Positions 8,791-19,861 of a stretch of 64,000 nt of DNA are shown piece by piece; within the stretch, counting starts at the first letter, position 1; the number at the start of each line of letters is the position of its first letter. The position numbers and the translations under genes were made by a program. The DNA is taken from assembly GCF_019429525.1 (NCBI RefSeq), contig NZ_JAHXZL010000006.1:62001-126000 (forward strand). Direction: 5' to 3'. The notes beneath the pieces are model-generated. The model had not been told where the DNA came from and did no database searches. It was given only the letters and a program-made list of their open reading frames with translations. The stretch is from Sphingomonas folli (GTDB taxonomy: Bacteria; Pseudomonadota; Alphaproteobacteria; Sphingomonadales; Sphingomonadaceae).

Positions 8791-10296
8791 CTAGACCGGC
8801 GCCTCCACCTCGAACCGCGCGCCCTCGGGCGGATACGCCACCGCCACCGGCCCGCTCACATGCGGCGCGAGCACGCGCTCGATCATGCGCGAGCCGAAGC
8901 CGGCGCTGGTCGGCGGCGTCACCGGCGGACCGCCCCGCTCGATCCAGGAGAAGCGGAAGCGCCGCGCGCGGTCGTCGCCCGCCAGCGCCCAGCGGATCGT
9001 CACGCGCCCCTCCGGCACCGACAGCGCGCCATATTTGATCGCGTTGGTGGCGAGCTCGTGCAGCGCCATCGAGAGCGCCAGCGTGATCTCCGGGCTGAGC
9101 CGGATCGCCGGCCCGTCCGCGTCGAAGCGGCGGCCGTCGCGGTCCGCGAACGGGGCGAGCACGCGCCGGACGATGTCGCCGATCGCGGCGCCCTCGACCT
9201 CGTCGTGCACCAGCAGCTCGTGCGCCGCGCCGAGGCTGGCGATCCGCCCCGCCACCGCGCCGCGCGCCGCGGGCAGCGAGGGGGCGTCGCGCAGCGTCTG
9301 GCTCACCACCGCGCCGACCGTGGCGAGGATGTTCTTCACCCGGTGCGTCAGCTCGCGCGCCAGCACCGCGCGATGCTCCTCGGCGAACTTGCGGTCGGAG
9401 ATGTTGGTGGTGAACCCGACCATCGCCAGCGGCGTACCGTCGGCGCGATACTGCATCTCGGCGCGCACCGCGACCCAGCGCTGCTCGCCCGCCGGGGTCA
9501 GCAGGCGGTATTCGATGTCGTAGGGCTCGCCGTGCGCGAGCGTCGCGGCCATCGCCGCGTCGGCGCGCGCGCGATCACCGGGGTGGATCGAGGCGAACAG
9601 CTCGTCGAGCGTCAGCGGCGCGTCGGGCGAGCGGCCGCAGTTCAGCTTGCAGCTGGCCGAGGCGAACAGCTCGCGCGTGTGCGGGTCGACCGAGAAGGTG
9701 CCGAGCCCGCCCGCCCGCATCGCCAGCGCCAGCCGCTCCTCGCGATCGGCGATCGTGGCGTCGCGCTCGGCCACCTCGGCGGCGAGCTGCTCGCGGTCGC
9801 GCTGCAGCCGCGCGAGCCGGTGGCGCTCGAGCGTGACGTCGAGCTGCGACGAGACGAAGTAGCGCGGCGCGCCCCGCGCGTCATACACCGGCGCGACGGT
9901 CAGCCGGTTCCAGAAGGGTGCGCCGTCGCGGCGATGGTTGAGCAGGTCCACCTCCACCCGCTCGCACCGCGCGATCGCCTCGCGCAGCCGAGTCACCTCG
10001 GCGGGATCGGTCAGCGGCCCCTGCATGAAGCGGCAGTTGCGCCCGACCAGCTCGGCCGCGGCGAAGCCGGTCAGCGCCTCGAACGCGCGGTTGACGTACA
10101 GCAGGGGGTTGTCGGGCAGCGTGGGGTCGCTGATCGCCATCGCGGTGATCGACTCGTCGAACGCCGCCACCCACGGATCGCCCTGCGCCAGGCGCGCGGC
10201 GAAGGCGGCCACCGCCGCGCGCACCGCGGCGTCTGGCTCACGCGGGAGCAGCGGTGGGGAGGCGCGGGAGGGATCGTCCAAGATGCTGACTAGCAT
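8791..10296 (-). CDS. LOV-PAS HWE-family histidine kinase (probable blue-light sensor)
   Basis: 501 residues, no membrane segment. Residues about 40-155 form a LOV domain with the photo-adduct motif GRNCRFMQ (Cys88), plus the flavin-contact residues Asn120 and Asn130 and Gln151 in the LNHRRDG, FWNRL and SSQLDVT blocks. A coiled segment (156-190) leads to a second PAS domain (about 195-303, ending GFTTNISDRK). The kinase core has the HWE H-box LARELTHRVKNILATV with His318, the N-box LHELATNAIKYGALS, and the WxE motif FSWIERGGP (Trp451, Glu453) that defines the family. Known LOV-HWE kinases use FMN and autophosphorylate in light. No response regulator is adjacent, so the partner is unknown. The gene is isolated between repeat-rich DNA and a divergent sugar dehydrogenase. 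Confidence 0.93.
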   Translation of the reverse strand: MLVSILDDPSRASPPLLPREPDAAVRAAVAAFAARLAQGDPWVAAFDESITAMAISDPTLPDNPLLYVNRAFEALTGFAAAELVGRNCRFMQGPLTDPAEVTRLREAIARCERVEVDLLNHRRDGAPFWNRLTVAPVYDARGAPRYFVSSQLDVTLERHRLARLQRDREQLAAEVAERDATIADREERLALAMRAGGLGTFSVDPHTRELFASASCKLNCGRSPDAPLTLDELFASIHPGDRARADAAMAATLAHGEPYDIEYRLLTPAGEQRWVAVRAEMQYRADGTPLAMVGFTTNISDRKFAEEHRAVLARELTHRVKNILATVGAVVSQTLRDAPSLPAARGAVAGRIASLGAAHELLVHDEVEGAAIGDIVRRVLAPFADRDGRRFDADGPAIRLSPEITLALSMALHELATNAIKYGALSVPEGRVTIRWALAGDDRARRFRFSWIERGGPPVTPPTSAGFGSRMIERVLAPHVSGPVAVAYPPEGARFEVEAPV

Positions 10297-10417
10297 AGAT
10301 TAGGCCTTCCCGTACGGCAACTCGCCGCGCGGCGCGGCGGGGCATCGCGATCGCGCCTAGGCGAGCGCCCGCGGCGCCACTAAGGTCGCGCCCGACAAGG
10401 GACGAGAGAGAGGATCT

Positions 10418-11707
10418 ATGCTGCGGAATCTATTGGCCTTCACGACGATCTCCGCGGCCGTGGCCGGGTGCGGCGGCACGACTGCCCCGGCCGGCAACCA
10501 GCAGCAGGCGAGCGCCGCGGCGACTCCGGCCCCGGCGGCCGCGCCGGTCAATTACGGCAACGCCAAGCCCGCCGCGACCAAGCCGTTCGACGCCGCGACC
10601 GTGGCGACCTTCGATCAGCCCTGGGCGCTCGCCTTCCTGCCCGACCGGCGCATGCTGGTGACCGAGAAGCCGGGGCGGATCTGGCTCGTCACCGCGGACG
10701 GCGCCAAGACCAAGGTGAGCGGCGTGCCGACCGTCCACGACGAGGGCCAGGGCGGCCTGCTCGACGTCGCGGTGTCGCCGCGCTTCGCCAGCGATCACGC
10801 GGTGTACATCAGCTACAGCGAGCCCGGCACAGGGGGTGACTCGCTCGCGCTGGCGCGCGCGACGATCGATCCCGCCGCGGCGGCGCCGGCGCTGACCGGG
10901 CTGCAGGTGATCTGGCGCCAGCTGCCGCGCGGCAAGGGCGGCCAGTTCGGCGGCTATATCGCGCTCGCCCCCGACGGCCAGCACCTGTTCCTCGCCGCGG
11001 GCGACCGGATGCGGATGACGCCGGCGCAGGACCCCGACCAGCCCGTCGGCAAGATCCTGCGGCTGACGCTCGACGGCAAGCCGGCGCCGGGCAACCCCGG
11101 CGAGGGCAAGACCGGCGCGACGACCGTGTCGCTGATCGACCCGCCCGAGAACACCGGCGCGGCGGCCAAGGCGAAGGGCCGGCAGGTCACCGTCCCCGGG
11201 CCGAACCTCACCCCGGCGGAGACGTGGAGCAGCGGGCACCGCAACCCTTATGGTCTCACCTTCGACTCGCAGGGGCGGCTGTGGTCGGTCGAGATGGGGC
11301 CCAAGGGCGGCGACGAGCTCAACCTGATCGAGCCGGGCAAGAACTACGGCTGGCCGCTGGTGTCCTACGGCTCGAACTACGACGACACGCCGATCCCGAG
11401 CCCGACGACGCGGCCCGACCTGGCCGAGCCCGCGCTCTACTGGAACCCGGTGATCGCGCCGGCGGGGCTGACCTTCTACGACGGCACGATGTTCCCCGAC
11501 TGGCGCGGCTCGGCCTTCGTCGGCGGGCTGGCGGCGACCGCGCTGGTGCGGATCGCCTTCGACGGCACCACTGCGCGCGAGGCGGAGCGCTGGGACATGG
11601 GCAACCGCATCCGCGCGGTGGTGAGCGGCCCCGACGGCGCGCTGTGGCTGCTCGAGGACGGCGCCGAGGCCAAGCTGCTGCGGCTCACCCCGAAGAAGGC
11701 GGGCTGA
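10418..11707 (+). CDS. PQQ-dependent soluble-type sugar dehydrogenase, lipoprotein
   Basis: 429 residues. Member of the six-bladed beta-propeller glucose/sorbosone dehydrogenase family (E. coli YliI-like), which oxidises aldose sugars with PQQ in the periplasm. The start MLRNLLAFTTISAAVAGC carries a lipobox (AVAGC, Cys18), so it is probably membrane-anchored by lipid. Family blocks seen are PWALAFLPDRRMLVTEKPGR, GEGGLLDVA-like DEGQGGLLDVAVSPRF, SSGHRNPYGLTFD with the catalytic His, and the C-terminal DGALWLLEDG. AGAGAGGAT precedes the ATG. PQQ synthesis genes are not in this window. Confidence 0.88.
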   Translation: MLRNLLAFTTISAAVAGCGGTTAPAGNQQQASAAATPAPAAAPVNYGNAKPAATKPFDAATVATFDQPWALAFLPDRRMLVTEKPGRIWLVTADGAKTKVSGVPTVHDEGQGGLLDVAVSPRFASDHAVYISYSEPGTGGDSLALARATIDPAAAAPALTGLQVIWRQLPRGKGGQFGGYIALAPDGQHLFLAAGDRMRMTPAQDPDQPVGKILRLTLDGKPAPGNPGEGKTGATTVSLIDPPENTGAAAKAKGRQVTVPGPNLTPAETWSSGHRNPYGLTFDSQGRLWSVEMGPKGGDELNLIEPGKNYGWPLVSYGSNYDDTPIPSPTTRPDLAEPALYWNPVIAPAGLTFYDGTMFPDWRGSAFVGGLAATALVRIAFDGTTAREAERWDMGNRIRAVVSGPDGALWLLEDGAEAKLLRLTPKKAG

Positions 11708-11805
11708 GGGGGCGCTGTCGCTGCCGGGAAGGTGGCCCGGCGCACGCCGGTCCGTTTTCCCGCGCACGCCGCCATCCAGGATGACGGCTGGCGACCCTCG
11801 GGCCT

Positions 11806-11835
11806 CATGTGCTCCCGCGTGCGCGGGAGCACATG
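11806..11835. terminator. perfect palindrome between convergent genes
   Basis: CATGTGCTCCCGCG and its exact reverse complement are separated by TG, giving up to 14 pairs minus the turn. It lies between the converging ends of the sugar dehydrogenase (11707) and phaC (11872), so it could end transcription in both directions. The core GTGCTCCCGCG-CGCGGGAGCAC resembles one arm of the family B repeats. Confidence 0.5.
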
Positions 11836-11871
11836 GAGACCTCGAGCGGGCTCACCCGCGGGGAGGAGGCA

Positions 11872-13551
11872 TCACCGCGCGCGCACGTAGCGGCCCGGCG
11901 CGGGCTCGATCGCGGCCAGCGTGCCGGCGCCCGGCACGCGCGCGCCGGCGGCGGGCACCTCCTCGGGCGCGCGCGCGCGCAGCCATGCCGCCCAGTCGGG
12001 CCACCAGCTGCCCTTCACCTCGCGCGCGCCGGCGACGAACCCGTCCAGCGTCTCGGCGTCCGCCTCGTTGATCCAATGCTGGTACTTGCCCGCGGCCGGC
12101 GGGTTCACCACCCCCGCGATATGTCCCGATCCCGCCAGCACGAAGCGCAGCGGGCCGCGGAAATGCTCGGTGAGCTTCCACACGCTCTCGGCCGGCGCGA
12201 TATGATCCTCGCGCCCGGCCTGGACGTAGCTCGGCGTGGTCACGCGGCCGAGGTCGATCGGCACGCCCGCCACGCTCATCTCGCCCTTGGCGAGCCGGTT
12301 GTCGCGGTACAGGTCGGTGAGATAGGCGAGGTGCCACTTGGCCGGCAGGTTGGTGACGTCGCCGTTCCAGTGGAGCAGGTCGAAGGGGACGTGGTCCTTG
12401 CCGAGCAGATAGTTCTGCGTGACATAGTTCCAGATCAGGTCGCGCCCGCGCAGCAGGTTGAAGGTCGCGGCGAGGTAGCGGCCGTCGAGGAAGCCCTGCG
12501 GGCTGAGCGACGCCATGAAGGCCAGCTGTTCGTCGTCGACGAAGTGGAGCAGGTCGCCGGCGCGGCTGAAATCCACCTGCGCGGTGAGGAAGGTGGCGCT
12601 GGCGACGCGGCCCTCCTCGCCCCGCGCGGCGAGCAGCGCGAGCGTCGCCGCCAGCGTCGTGCCCGCGACGCAATAGCCGACGGTATGGACCGCGGGGACG
12701 TCGAGCAGCGCGCGCACCGTGTCGATCGCGTCGAGCTGCGCGGCGACGTAATCGTCCCACGTCACCTCCGCCATCGTCGCGTCGGCCGAGCGCCAGGAGA
12801 CGACGAACACGGTGACGCCCTGCTCCACCGCCCAGCGGACGAAGCTCTTCTCGCGCGTCAGGTCGAGGATGTAGAAGCGGTTGATCCACGGCGGGAAGAT
12901 CACCAGCGGCGTGGCCAGCACCCGCTCGGTCGCCGGGTTGTACTGGATCAGCTCGTAGAAGGACGTGCGCTTCACCACCTGGCCGGGCGTGGTGGCGAGG
13001 TCCTCGCCGAGCGTGAAGGCGCCCTCCTTGCTGTGGGTGACCTGGCCGCGCTGCAGGTCGTCGAGCAGGTGCCGCAGCCCGGCGAGCAGATTCTCCCCGC
13101 GCGTCGCGATCGTGCGCTCGATCACCTCGGGGTTGGTCAGCGCGAAGTTGGAGGGGCTCATCGCGTCGACGAAGCCGCGCGCGGCGAAGCGCAGCTGCGC
13201 GCGGGTGCGCTCGTCGACGCCGTCGAGCTGGTCGACCCCGCGCAGCAGGTGATCGGCGACGAGCGCGTAGCTCTGCCGGATCCAGTCGAACAAGGGGTGG
13301 TCGCGCCACGCCGTGGCGGCGAAGCGGCGGTCCTTCTCGGGTCGCGTCGCTTCGTCGCGGTCGGGCGCGGCGAAGCGCTGCCACAGGGCGAGATAGTCGC
13401 TCCAGAAGTCCTGCACCTGCGCCGCCGCCTTCTCGGGCGCGGCGAGCGGCACGCCCGCCTCCATCAGCATCTGCTGCGCGCGCCCCGCCACCCAGGTCCA
13501 GTGCTGGAGCTCGGCGAGGTCGGGGATCGGCGGCTTGGTCGTCGCGCTCAC
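11872..13551 (-). CDS. phaC: class I poly(3-hydroxyalkanoate) synthase
   Basis: 559 residues. Polymerises (R)-3-hydroxyacyl-CoA into storage polyester. The N-terminal domain (PDLAELQHWTWVAGRAQQML) leads into an alpha/beta hydrolase core with the lipase-like box GYCVAGT around the nucleophile Cys, VFVVSWRSAD, and the GREDHIAP and SGHIAGVVNPP blocks that supply the Asp and His. The usual box is GYCxGG; here the second Gly is Ala. Size fits the single-subunit class I enzyme. I chose the GTG at 13551, which follows AACGAGGAG; no ATG fits better. phaA, phaB and phasin genes are not adjacent. It is divergent from the aminotransferase at 13690. Confidence 0.93.
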   Translation of the reverse strand: MSATTKPPIPDLAELQHWTWVAGRAQQMLMEAGVPLAAPEKAAAQVQDFWSDYLALWQRFAAPDRDEATRPEKDRRFAATAWRDHPLFDWIRQSYALVADHLLRGVDQLDGVDERTRAQLRFAARGFVDAMSPSNFALTNPEVIERTIATRGENLLAGLRHLLDDLQRGQVTHSKEGAFTLGEDLATTPGQVVKRTSFYELIQYNPATERVLATPLVIFPPWINRFYILDLTREKSFVRWAVEQGVTVFVVSWRSADATMAEVTWDDYVAAQLDAIDTVRALLDVPAVHTVGYCVAGTTLAATLALLAARGEEGRVASATFLTAQVDFSRAGDLLHFVDDEQLAFMASLSPQGFLDGRYLAATFNLLRGRDLIWNYVTQNYLLGKDHVPFDLLHWNGDVTNLPAKWHLAYLTDLYRDNRLAKGEMSVAGVPIDLGRVTTPSYVQAGREDHIAPAESVWKLTEHFRGPLRFVLAGSGHIAGVVNPPAAGKYQHWINEADAETLDGFVAGAREVKGSWWPDWAAWLRARAPEEVPAAGARVPGAGTLAAIEPAPGRYVRAR

Positions 13552-13689
13552 GGCTCGTCGCTCCTCGTTGGCGCGCCCGGCATAGCGCAAGCTCCTTGCG
13601 CGGCGAAGCGCGTGCGCAGGCTTTTTCTGTCGAGCGGGTGCCGCGCGGGGCGAATGGCGATATAGGTGAGCGGAAAGGAGTGCCCGCCC

Positions 13690-14898
13690 GTGTCCGACGA
13701 ATTCTACCGCATGAAGCGCCTGCCGCCCTATGTCATCGCCGAGGTCAACGCGATGCGGGCACAGGCGCGCGCGGGCGGGGAGGACATCATCGATCTCGGC
13801 ATGGGCAACCCCGACCTGCCGCCGCCCGACCACGTCATTGCCAAACTGGTCGAGGTGGCGCAGAAGCCGAGCGCGCACGGTTACTCGCAGTCGCGCGGCA
13901 TCCCCGGGCTGCGCCGCGCCCAGGCGAATTATTACGGCCGCCGCTTCGGGGTGGAGGTCGATCCCGAGACCGAGGTGGTGGTGACGATGGGGTCGAAGGA
14001 GGGGCTCGCCAGCCTCGCCACCGCGATCACCGCGCCGGGCGACGTGGTGCTGGCGCCCAACCCGAGCTACCCGATCCACACCTTCGGGTTCATCATCGCG
14101 GGCGCGACGATCCGCGCGGTGCCGACCACGCCCGACGAGCGCTATTTCGAGAGCCTCGACCGCGCCGTCGCCTTCACCGTCCCGCGGCCGAGCGTGCTCG
14201 TGGTGAATTACCCGTCGAACCCGACCGCGGAGACGGTCGACCTCGCCTTCTACGAGCGGCTGGTCGCCTGGGCGCGCGCCAACGAGGTGTGGGTGATCTC
14301 CGACCTGGCCTATTCCGAGCTCTACTACGACGGCAAGCCGACCGTCTCGATCCTCCAGGTGCCCGGCGCGCGCGACGTCGCGGTGGAGTTCACCAGCCTC
14401 AGCAAGACCTACTCGATGGCGGGCTGGCGGATCGGCTTCGCGGTGGGCAACCGCAAGCTGATCGCGGCGATGACGCGGGTCAAATCCTATCTCGACTATG
14501 GCGCCTTCACCCCGGTGCAGGCCGCCGCCTGTGCCGCGCTCAACGGTCCGCAGGACATCGTCGAGAAGAACCGCCAGCTCTATCACAAGCGCCGCGACGT
14601 GCTGGTGGAGAGCTTCGCGCGCGCCGGCTGGGACGTGCCCGCGCCGCCCGCCTCGATGTTCGCCTGGGCGCCGCTGCCGCCCGCGCTGGCGCATCTCGGC
14701 AGCCTCGAATTCTCCAAGCAGCTGCTGACCCATGCCAAGGTCGCGGTGGCGCCGGGGGTCGGCTACGGCGAGAACGGCGAGGGCTATGTGCGGATCGCGC
14801 TGGTCGAGAACGAGCAGCGGCTGCGCCAGGCGGCGCGCAACGTGAAGCGCTACCTGCAGAGCATGGGGGTCAACGTGCCGGGCAAGGCCGCGGGATGA
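13690..14898 (+). CDS. alaC: AlaC-like aminotransferase (class I/II, PLP)
   Basis: 402 residues. PLP fold-type I aminotransferase closest in pattern to AlaC (glutamate-pyruvate aminotransferase) and to LL-diaminopimelate aminotransferases, which often share annotation. Motifs: DLGMGNPDLPPP near the start, YSQSRGIPGLRRA, NPSYPIHTFG, NYPSNPTAETVD with the PLP-contacting Asn, SDLAYSELYYDG, and SLSKTYSMAGWRIGF whose Lys binds PLP. The GTG at 13690 is taken as start because AAAGGAG lies nine bases upstream; a GTG at 13666 precedes that ribosome site. Shares a 138-base divergent promoter region with phaC. In alphaproteobacteria such a gene often precedes homoserine dehydrogenase; that is not so here. 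Confidence 0.88.
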   Translation: MSDEFYRMKRLPPYVIAEVNAMRAQARAGGEDIIDLGMGNPDLPPPDHVIAKLVEVAQKPSAHGYSQSRGIPGLRRAQANYYGRRFGVEVDPETEVVVTMGSKEGLASLATAITAPGDVVLAPNPSYPIHTFGFIIAGATIRAVPTTPDERYFESLDRAVAFTVPRPSVLVVNYPSNPTAETVDLAFYERLVAWARANEVWVISDLAYSELYYDGKPTVSILQVPGARDVAVEFTSLSKTYSMAGWRIGFAVGNRKLIAAMTRVKSYLDYGAFTPVQAAACAALNGPQDIVEKNRQLYHKRRDVLVESFARAGWDVPAPPASMFAWAPLPPALAHLGSLEFSKQLLTHAKVAVAPGVGYGENGEGYVRIALVENEQRLRQAARNVKRYLQSMGVNVPGKAAG

Positions 14899-14969
14899 GC
14901 GCGTGAGGTGACCGATCGGGCCGCCTCGCCTCCGCCGCGGGCGTCGCGACGAAAGTAGCGACGAGCGCT

Positions 14970-15080
14970 AGAGGCTGATCCATCTGGTGTGAGCCCGCGG
15001 GGTGCTCCCGCGGACGCAGGAGCCCAGAGCCACGAGCGTCACGCCTCCGGCCCTGGGCCCCGGCGTTCGCCGGAGCGGAC
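14970..15080. repeat. dispersed repeat, family B copy 2 (inverted)
   Basis: Begins CTGATCCATCTGGTGTGAGC, the reverse complement of the tail of copy 1, then GGTGCTCCCGCGGACGCAGG, and ends CCCCGGCGTTCGCCGGAGCG. It fills the gap between two converging genes and stops directly before the manC stop codon. Confidence 0.75.
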
Positions 15081-15081
15081 C

Positions 15082-16122
15082 CTAGCCCTTCATCGCCGCG
15101 AGCAGCAGCTTGACGTCTTGGCTGCGGCCGCGCGGCAGGATCAGGATGTCGTTGCCGCTGGCGACCACGATCAGGTCCTCGACGCCGACCATAGCGACCT
15201 TGGCGCCGTCGCTGCGCACCAGGCAGTTGCGCGTGTCGAGCAGGAGCACCTCTCCCGCCACGACGTTGCCGCCGGCGTCGCCCGCGCTGATCGCGTGGAG
15301 CGCGTCCCAGCTGCCGACGTCGCTCCAACCCATCGCCACCGGCACCACCGCGACCCGTTCGGCCTTCTCCATGACCGCATAGTCGATCGAGTCGGAGGGC
15401 GAGGCGGCGAAGGCCTCGGCGTCGGGATAGATGCGCGCGCCGTCGCGCCGCGCGCCGTCGAGCGAGCGCTTCACCGCCGCCAGGATATCGGGCCGGTGCG
15501 CCTCCAGCGCGGCGAGATACGCCTCCGCGCAGAACAGGAAGATCCCGCCGTTCCAGGCATGGTCACCCGCCGCCACCATCGCCTCGGCGACGTCGCGCTG
15601 CGGCTTCTCGACGAAGCGCGCGACGCGGTGGACGCCCGCCGCGATCGGCTCGCCCACCTTGATGTAGCCATAGCCCGTCTCGGGCGCGTCGGGGGTGATG
15701 CCGAAGGTGACGAGCCAGCCCTGCTCGACCAACGGCAGCGCGGCGTGGATCGCGGCGTGGAACGCCTCGCGGTCGGCGATGACATGGTCCGACGGCATCA
15801 CCAGCAGCGGGCTCTTGCCCTTCGCCACCAGCGCGGCGAGCGCGATCGCGGGCGCGGTGTTGCGCCCCGCCGGCTCGAGGATCAGTGCTTGGGGCGCGGC
15901 ACCGATGCCCGCGAGCTGCGCCTCCACCTCGTCGGCGTGCGCGGCATTGGCGACCACCACGGGCGCGGCGAAGGCGTCGCCGTGCGCGCGCGCCGCGGTG
16001 AGCTGGAGCATCGTCTCGTCCGCGGTCAGCGCCAGCAGCTGCTTGGGTTTCTCGGGCCGCGACATCGGCCACAAACGGGTACCCGACCCACCCGAGAGGA
16101 TCACCGGCACGATCTCGGTCAA
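15082..16122 (-). CDS. manC: mannose-1-phosphate guanylyltransferase
   Basis: 346 residues. Makes GDP-mannose from mannose 1-phosphate and GTP for exopolysaccharide and glycan synthesis. The nucleotide-binding signature VILSGGSGTRLWPMSRPEKPKQ opens the protein. LEPAGRNTAPAIALAA, VMPSDHVI, the active-site RFVEKPQRD and WNGGIFLF follow in order. It is the short form: the phosphomannose isomerase domain found in bifunctional enzymes of about 470 residues is absent. The start is TTG at 16122, preceded by AAAGGGA; no ATG is available upstream of the glycine loop. Divergent from prsK with about 200 bases between them, which suggests a functional link to surface polysaccharide control. Confidence 0.92.
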   Translation of the reverse strand: MTEIVPVILSGGSGTRLWPMSRPEKPKQLLALTADETMLQLTAARAHGDAFAAPVVVANAAHADEVEAQLAGIGAAPQALILEPAGRNTAPAIALAALVAKGKSPLLVMPSDHVIADREAFHAAIHAALPLVEQGWLVTFGITPDAPETGYGYIKVGEPIAAGVHRVARFVEKPQRDVAEAMVAAGDHAWNGGIFLFCAEAYLAALEAHRPDILAAVKRSLDGARRDGARIYPDAEAFAASPSDSIDYAVMEKAERVAVVPVAMGWSDVGSWDALHAISAGDAGGNVVAGEVLLLDTRNCLVRSDGAKVAMVGVEDLIVVASGNDILILPRGRSQDVKLLLAAMKG

Positions 16123-16268
16123 CGTTATTCCCTTTCCCCGGGGCGCGACCGCACCCGCTTCGTCCGTGACAACACCCCGGCGGGCGCTTGGGTCCCGTAC
16201 GGTCCTTTGTGCGGTGCGGCAATCGGCGTTGGCCGCGTAACTGTTCCACCTTCAGGGATTCTTCGTCA

Positions 16269-16280
16269 TATCGCGCGATA
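16269..16280. promoter_or_regulatory. 12-base palindrome between manC and prsK
   Basis: TATCGCGCGATA is a perfect palindrome, 45 bases before the prsK ATG in the shared divergent region. It could be an operator for either gene; no regulator is assigned. Confidence 0.3.
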
Positions 16281-16324
16281 GACCCGCACGTGTCGACCAT
16301 CCGATCCACTCCCCGGCCCGCGCG

Positions 16325-18390
16325 ATGACCGCCTCAGGAGCGGCGACCTGGCTCTACGCGCTGGTGGCGCTGCTCTACTGCGGCGTCGCGCTGCTGCGCG
16401 CGCGCGATCCGGCGCTGCGCCGCGCGCGCGTGCCGCTCGCCGCCGCCTGCGCGCTCACCGCGCTCTGGGCGCTCGCCACCGCCGGGATCGACCCGCGCGA
16501 CGTCGCCACGCGAGTCGCGGGCAGCGCGCGCGACCTCGCCTGGCTGGCGCTGCTCGCGGTCGTGACCGACGCCGCGCGCGATCCCGCCGCCCGCGCGCGG
16601 CTGAGCGCCTATGCCGCCACCGCCGCGTGCCTGCTGCTCGCCGCCGCGCTCGCGGTGGCCAGCGCGGCGGCGCCGCGCGGCGCGGTCGCCGCGCTGCTCG
16701 ACGGCTATTGGCTGGTGCTGCGCCTCCTCGCCGCCGCCGCCGCGCTGGTGCTGCTGCAGCGCGCCGCCGGGCGCGATGGCGGCACCGCGGGCGCGCGCGC
16801 GCCGGTACTCGCCGCGCTCGCCCTGCTGTGGGGCGGCGACCTCATCGTCTTCGCGCTCGCCTGGCTGGCGGACGGCTGGTCCGCCGCGCTGACGCTGGCG
16901 CGCGGCGCACTCGCGGTGGCCGCGGTGCCGCCGCTCGCGCTGGCGCTGCACCGCGCGCCGCACGCGCCGCTGCGCGCCTCGCGCACGCTGACGCTCCAGG
17001 CCGCGCTCGCCGCGGGCGCCGGGCTGTACGTCGTCGCGACGGGCCTCGCCGCCGGCTATCTCGGCGCGCTCGCGGGCGGTTACGCGCGCGTGGTGCAGAC
17101 CGCGCTGGTCTTCGGCACCGCCGCCGCGCTGCTCACCGCGCTCGGCACGCCGTGGCTGCGCGCCTGGGCGCGGGTCCTCGTGGCCAAGCACCTGTTCCAG
17201 CACCGCTACGACTATCGCACCGCGTGGCTGCGCTTCGCCGAGACGCTGGGTCGCGCGGGCACCGACGCGGACGGCGCGCCGCTGGCCGAGCGCGTGGTGA
17301 CCGCGGTCGCGGGCCTGACCGACTCGCCCGCCGCGCTGCTGCTCGTCGCGGACGGCGACTCGCTGGCGCCGGGCGCGGCGTGGCGCTGCGACCCCGCCCC
17401 CGCCGCCGCCGGGTCGCCCGCGCTGGCGCGCCACCTCGAGCGGAGCGGGAGGATCGTCGCGCTCGGAGTGCGCGGCGACGGCGCGACCGCCGCCGAGGCC
17501 GCGCTGGTGCCCGACTGGTTGCGCCTCCGCGCCGACGCCTGGGCGCTGGTGCCGCTGCTCCACGGCGAGCGGCTGGTCGGCGCGATCGTGCTGGCGTCCC
17601 CACCGGGCGCGCGCGCGCTCGACTGGGAGGACCTCGACCTGCTCGGCGTCGCGGGGCGCCAGGCCGCGAGCTACCTCGCCGAGGCGGCGGCGCACGAGGC
17701 GCTGGCCGACGCGCGCCGTTTCGACGAGTTCAACCGGCGCTTCGCGTTCATCCTGCACGACCTGAAGAACCTGGTGAGCCAACTCGCGCTGGTGGCGCGC
17801 AACGCGGAGCGTCACGCCGACAACCCCGAGTTCCGCGCCGACATGGTGGCGACGCTGCGCGAGTCGTCGCGGCGCATGACCGCGCTGCTGACGCGCCTGA
17901 CCCAGGCCCAGCCCACGAACGCCGCCGCCGCCCCGCCGCGCGCGGTCGACGTCCGCGCGCTGGCCGAGCGGCTGGCCGACTCGCGCCGCGCGCAGCACCC
18001 GGTCGCGGTGAGCGGGTCGGGCGCGCACGCGCTGGTCGACCCCGCCGCGCTCGAGACGGTGCTCGTCCACCTGCTGCAGAACGCGGTCGAGGCGAGCGCG
18101 GCCGGCGTGCCCGTGACGCTGGCAGTGCGCGACCGTGCCGGCGCCGAGGTCGCGGTCGACGTGATCGATCGCGGCACCGGCATGAGCGCGGCCTTCGTGC
18201 GCGAGCGACTGTTCCGCCCGTTCGCCTCGTCCAAGCCGGCGGGCTTCGGGCTCGGCGCCTATGAGGCGCGCCAGCTGGTCGAGCGGATGGGCGGCCGGAT
18301 CGACGTGGAGAGCCGGCCGGGCGAGGGCAGCCGCTTCCGCGTGCTGCTGCCGCGCGCCGCGCGGGTGGCGGTAGCGGTGGAGGTGGCGGC

Positions 18391-18394
<4 letters not shown>
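16325..18394 (+). CDS. prsK: XrtA/PEP-CTERM system histidine kinase PrsK
   Basis: 689 residues. The N-terminal 270 residues hold about eight to nine hydrophobic helices; then comes the PrsK hallmark KHLFQHRYDYRTAWLRFAETL, a GAF-like region (about 300-445), and the kinase core. FNRRFAFILHDLKNLVSQLA carries the phospho-acceptor His; the ATPase part has LLQNAVEAS, VIDRGTGM and FGLGAYEARQLVERMGG. PrsK is found in genomes with exosortase and PEP-CTERM proteins and is thought to control polysaccharide and sorted-protein genes with PrsR. Its stop overlaps the prsR start (ATGA), so they are co-translated. No exosortase gene or PEP-CTERM target is visible in the window. Confidence 0.9.
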
Positions 18395-19740
<1,346 letters not shown>

Positions 19741-19861
19741 CGCCGGTCTCCTTCCCCGGACCCGCTCCGAGAGCGTCGCCGGGGCTCCTCACCGGGGTGA
19801 CGTCCCGCCCCGGCGGGAACCCGGCGTCCAGCAGGACGACGGCGCGCAACCCCCCGGATAC

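Noticed and set aside
8673..9038. Short frame starting with repeated MTNVRG
   Set aside because: Its start is a by-product of the 18-base tandem repeat and the rest is antisense to the LOV kinase.
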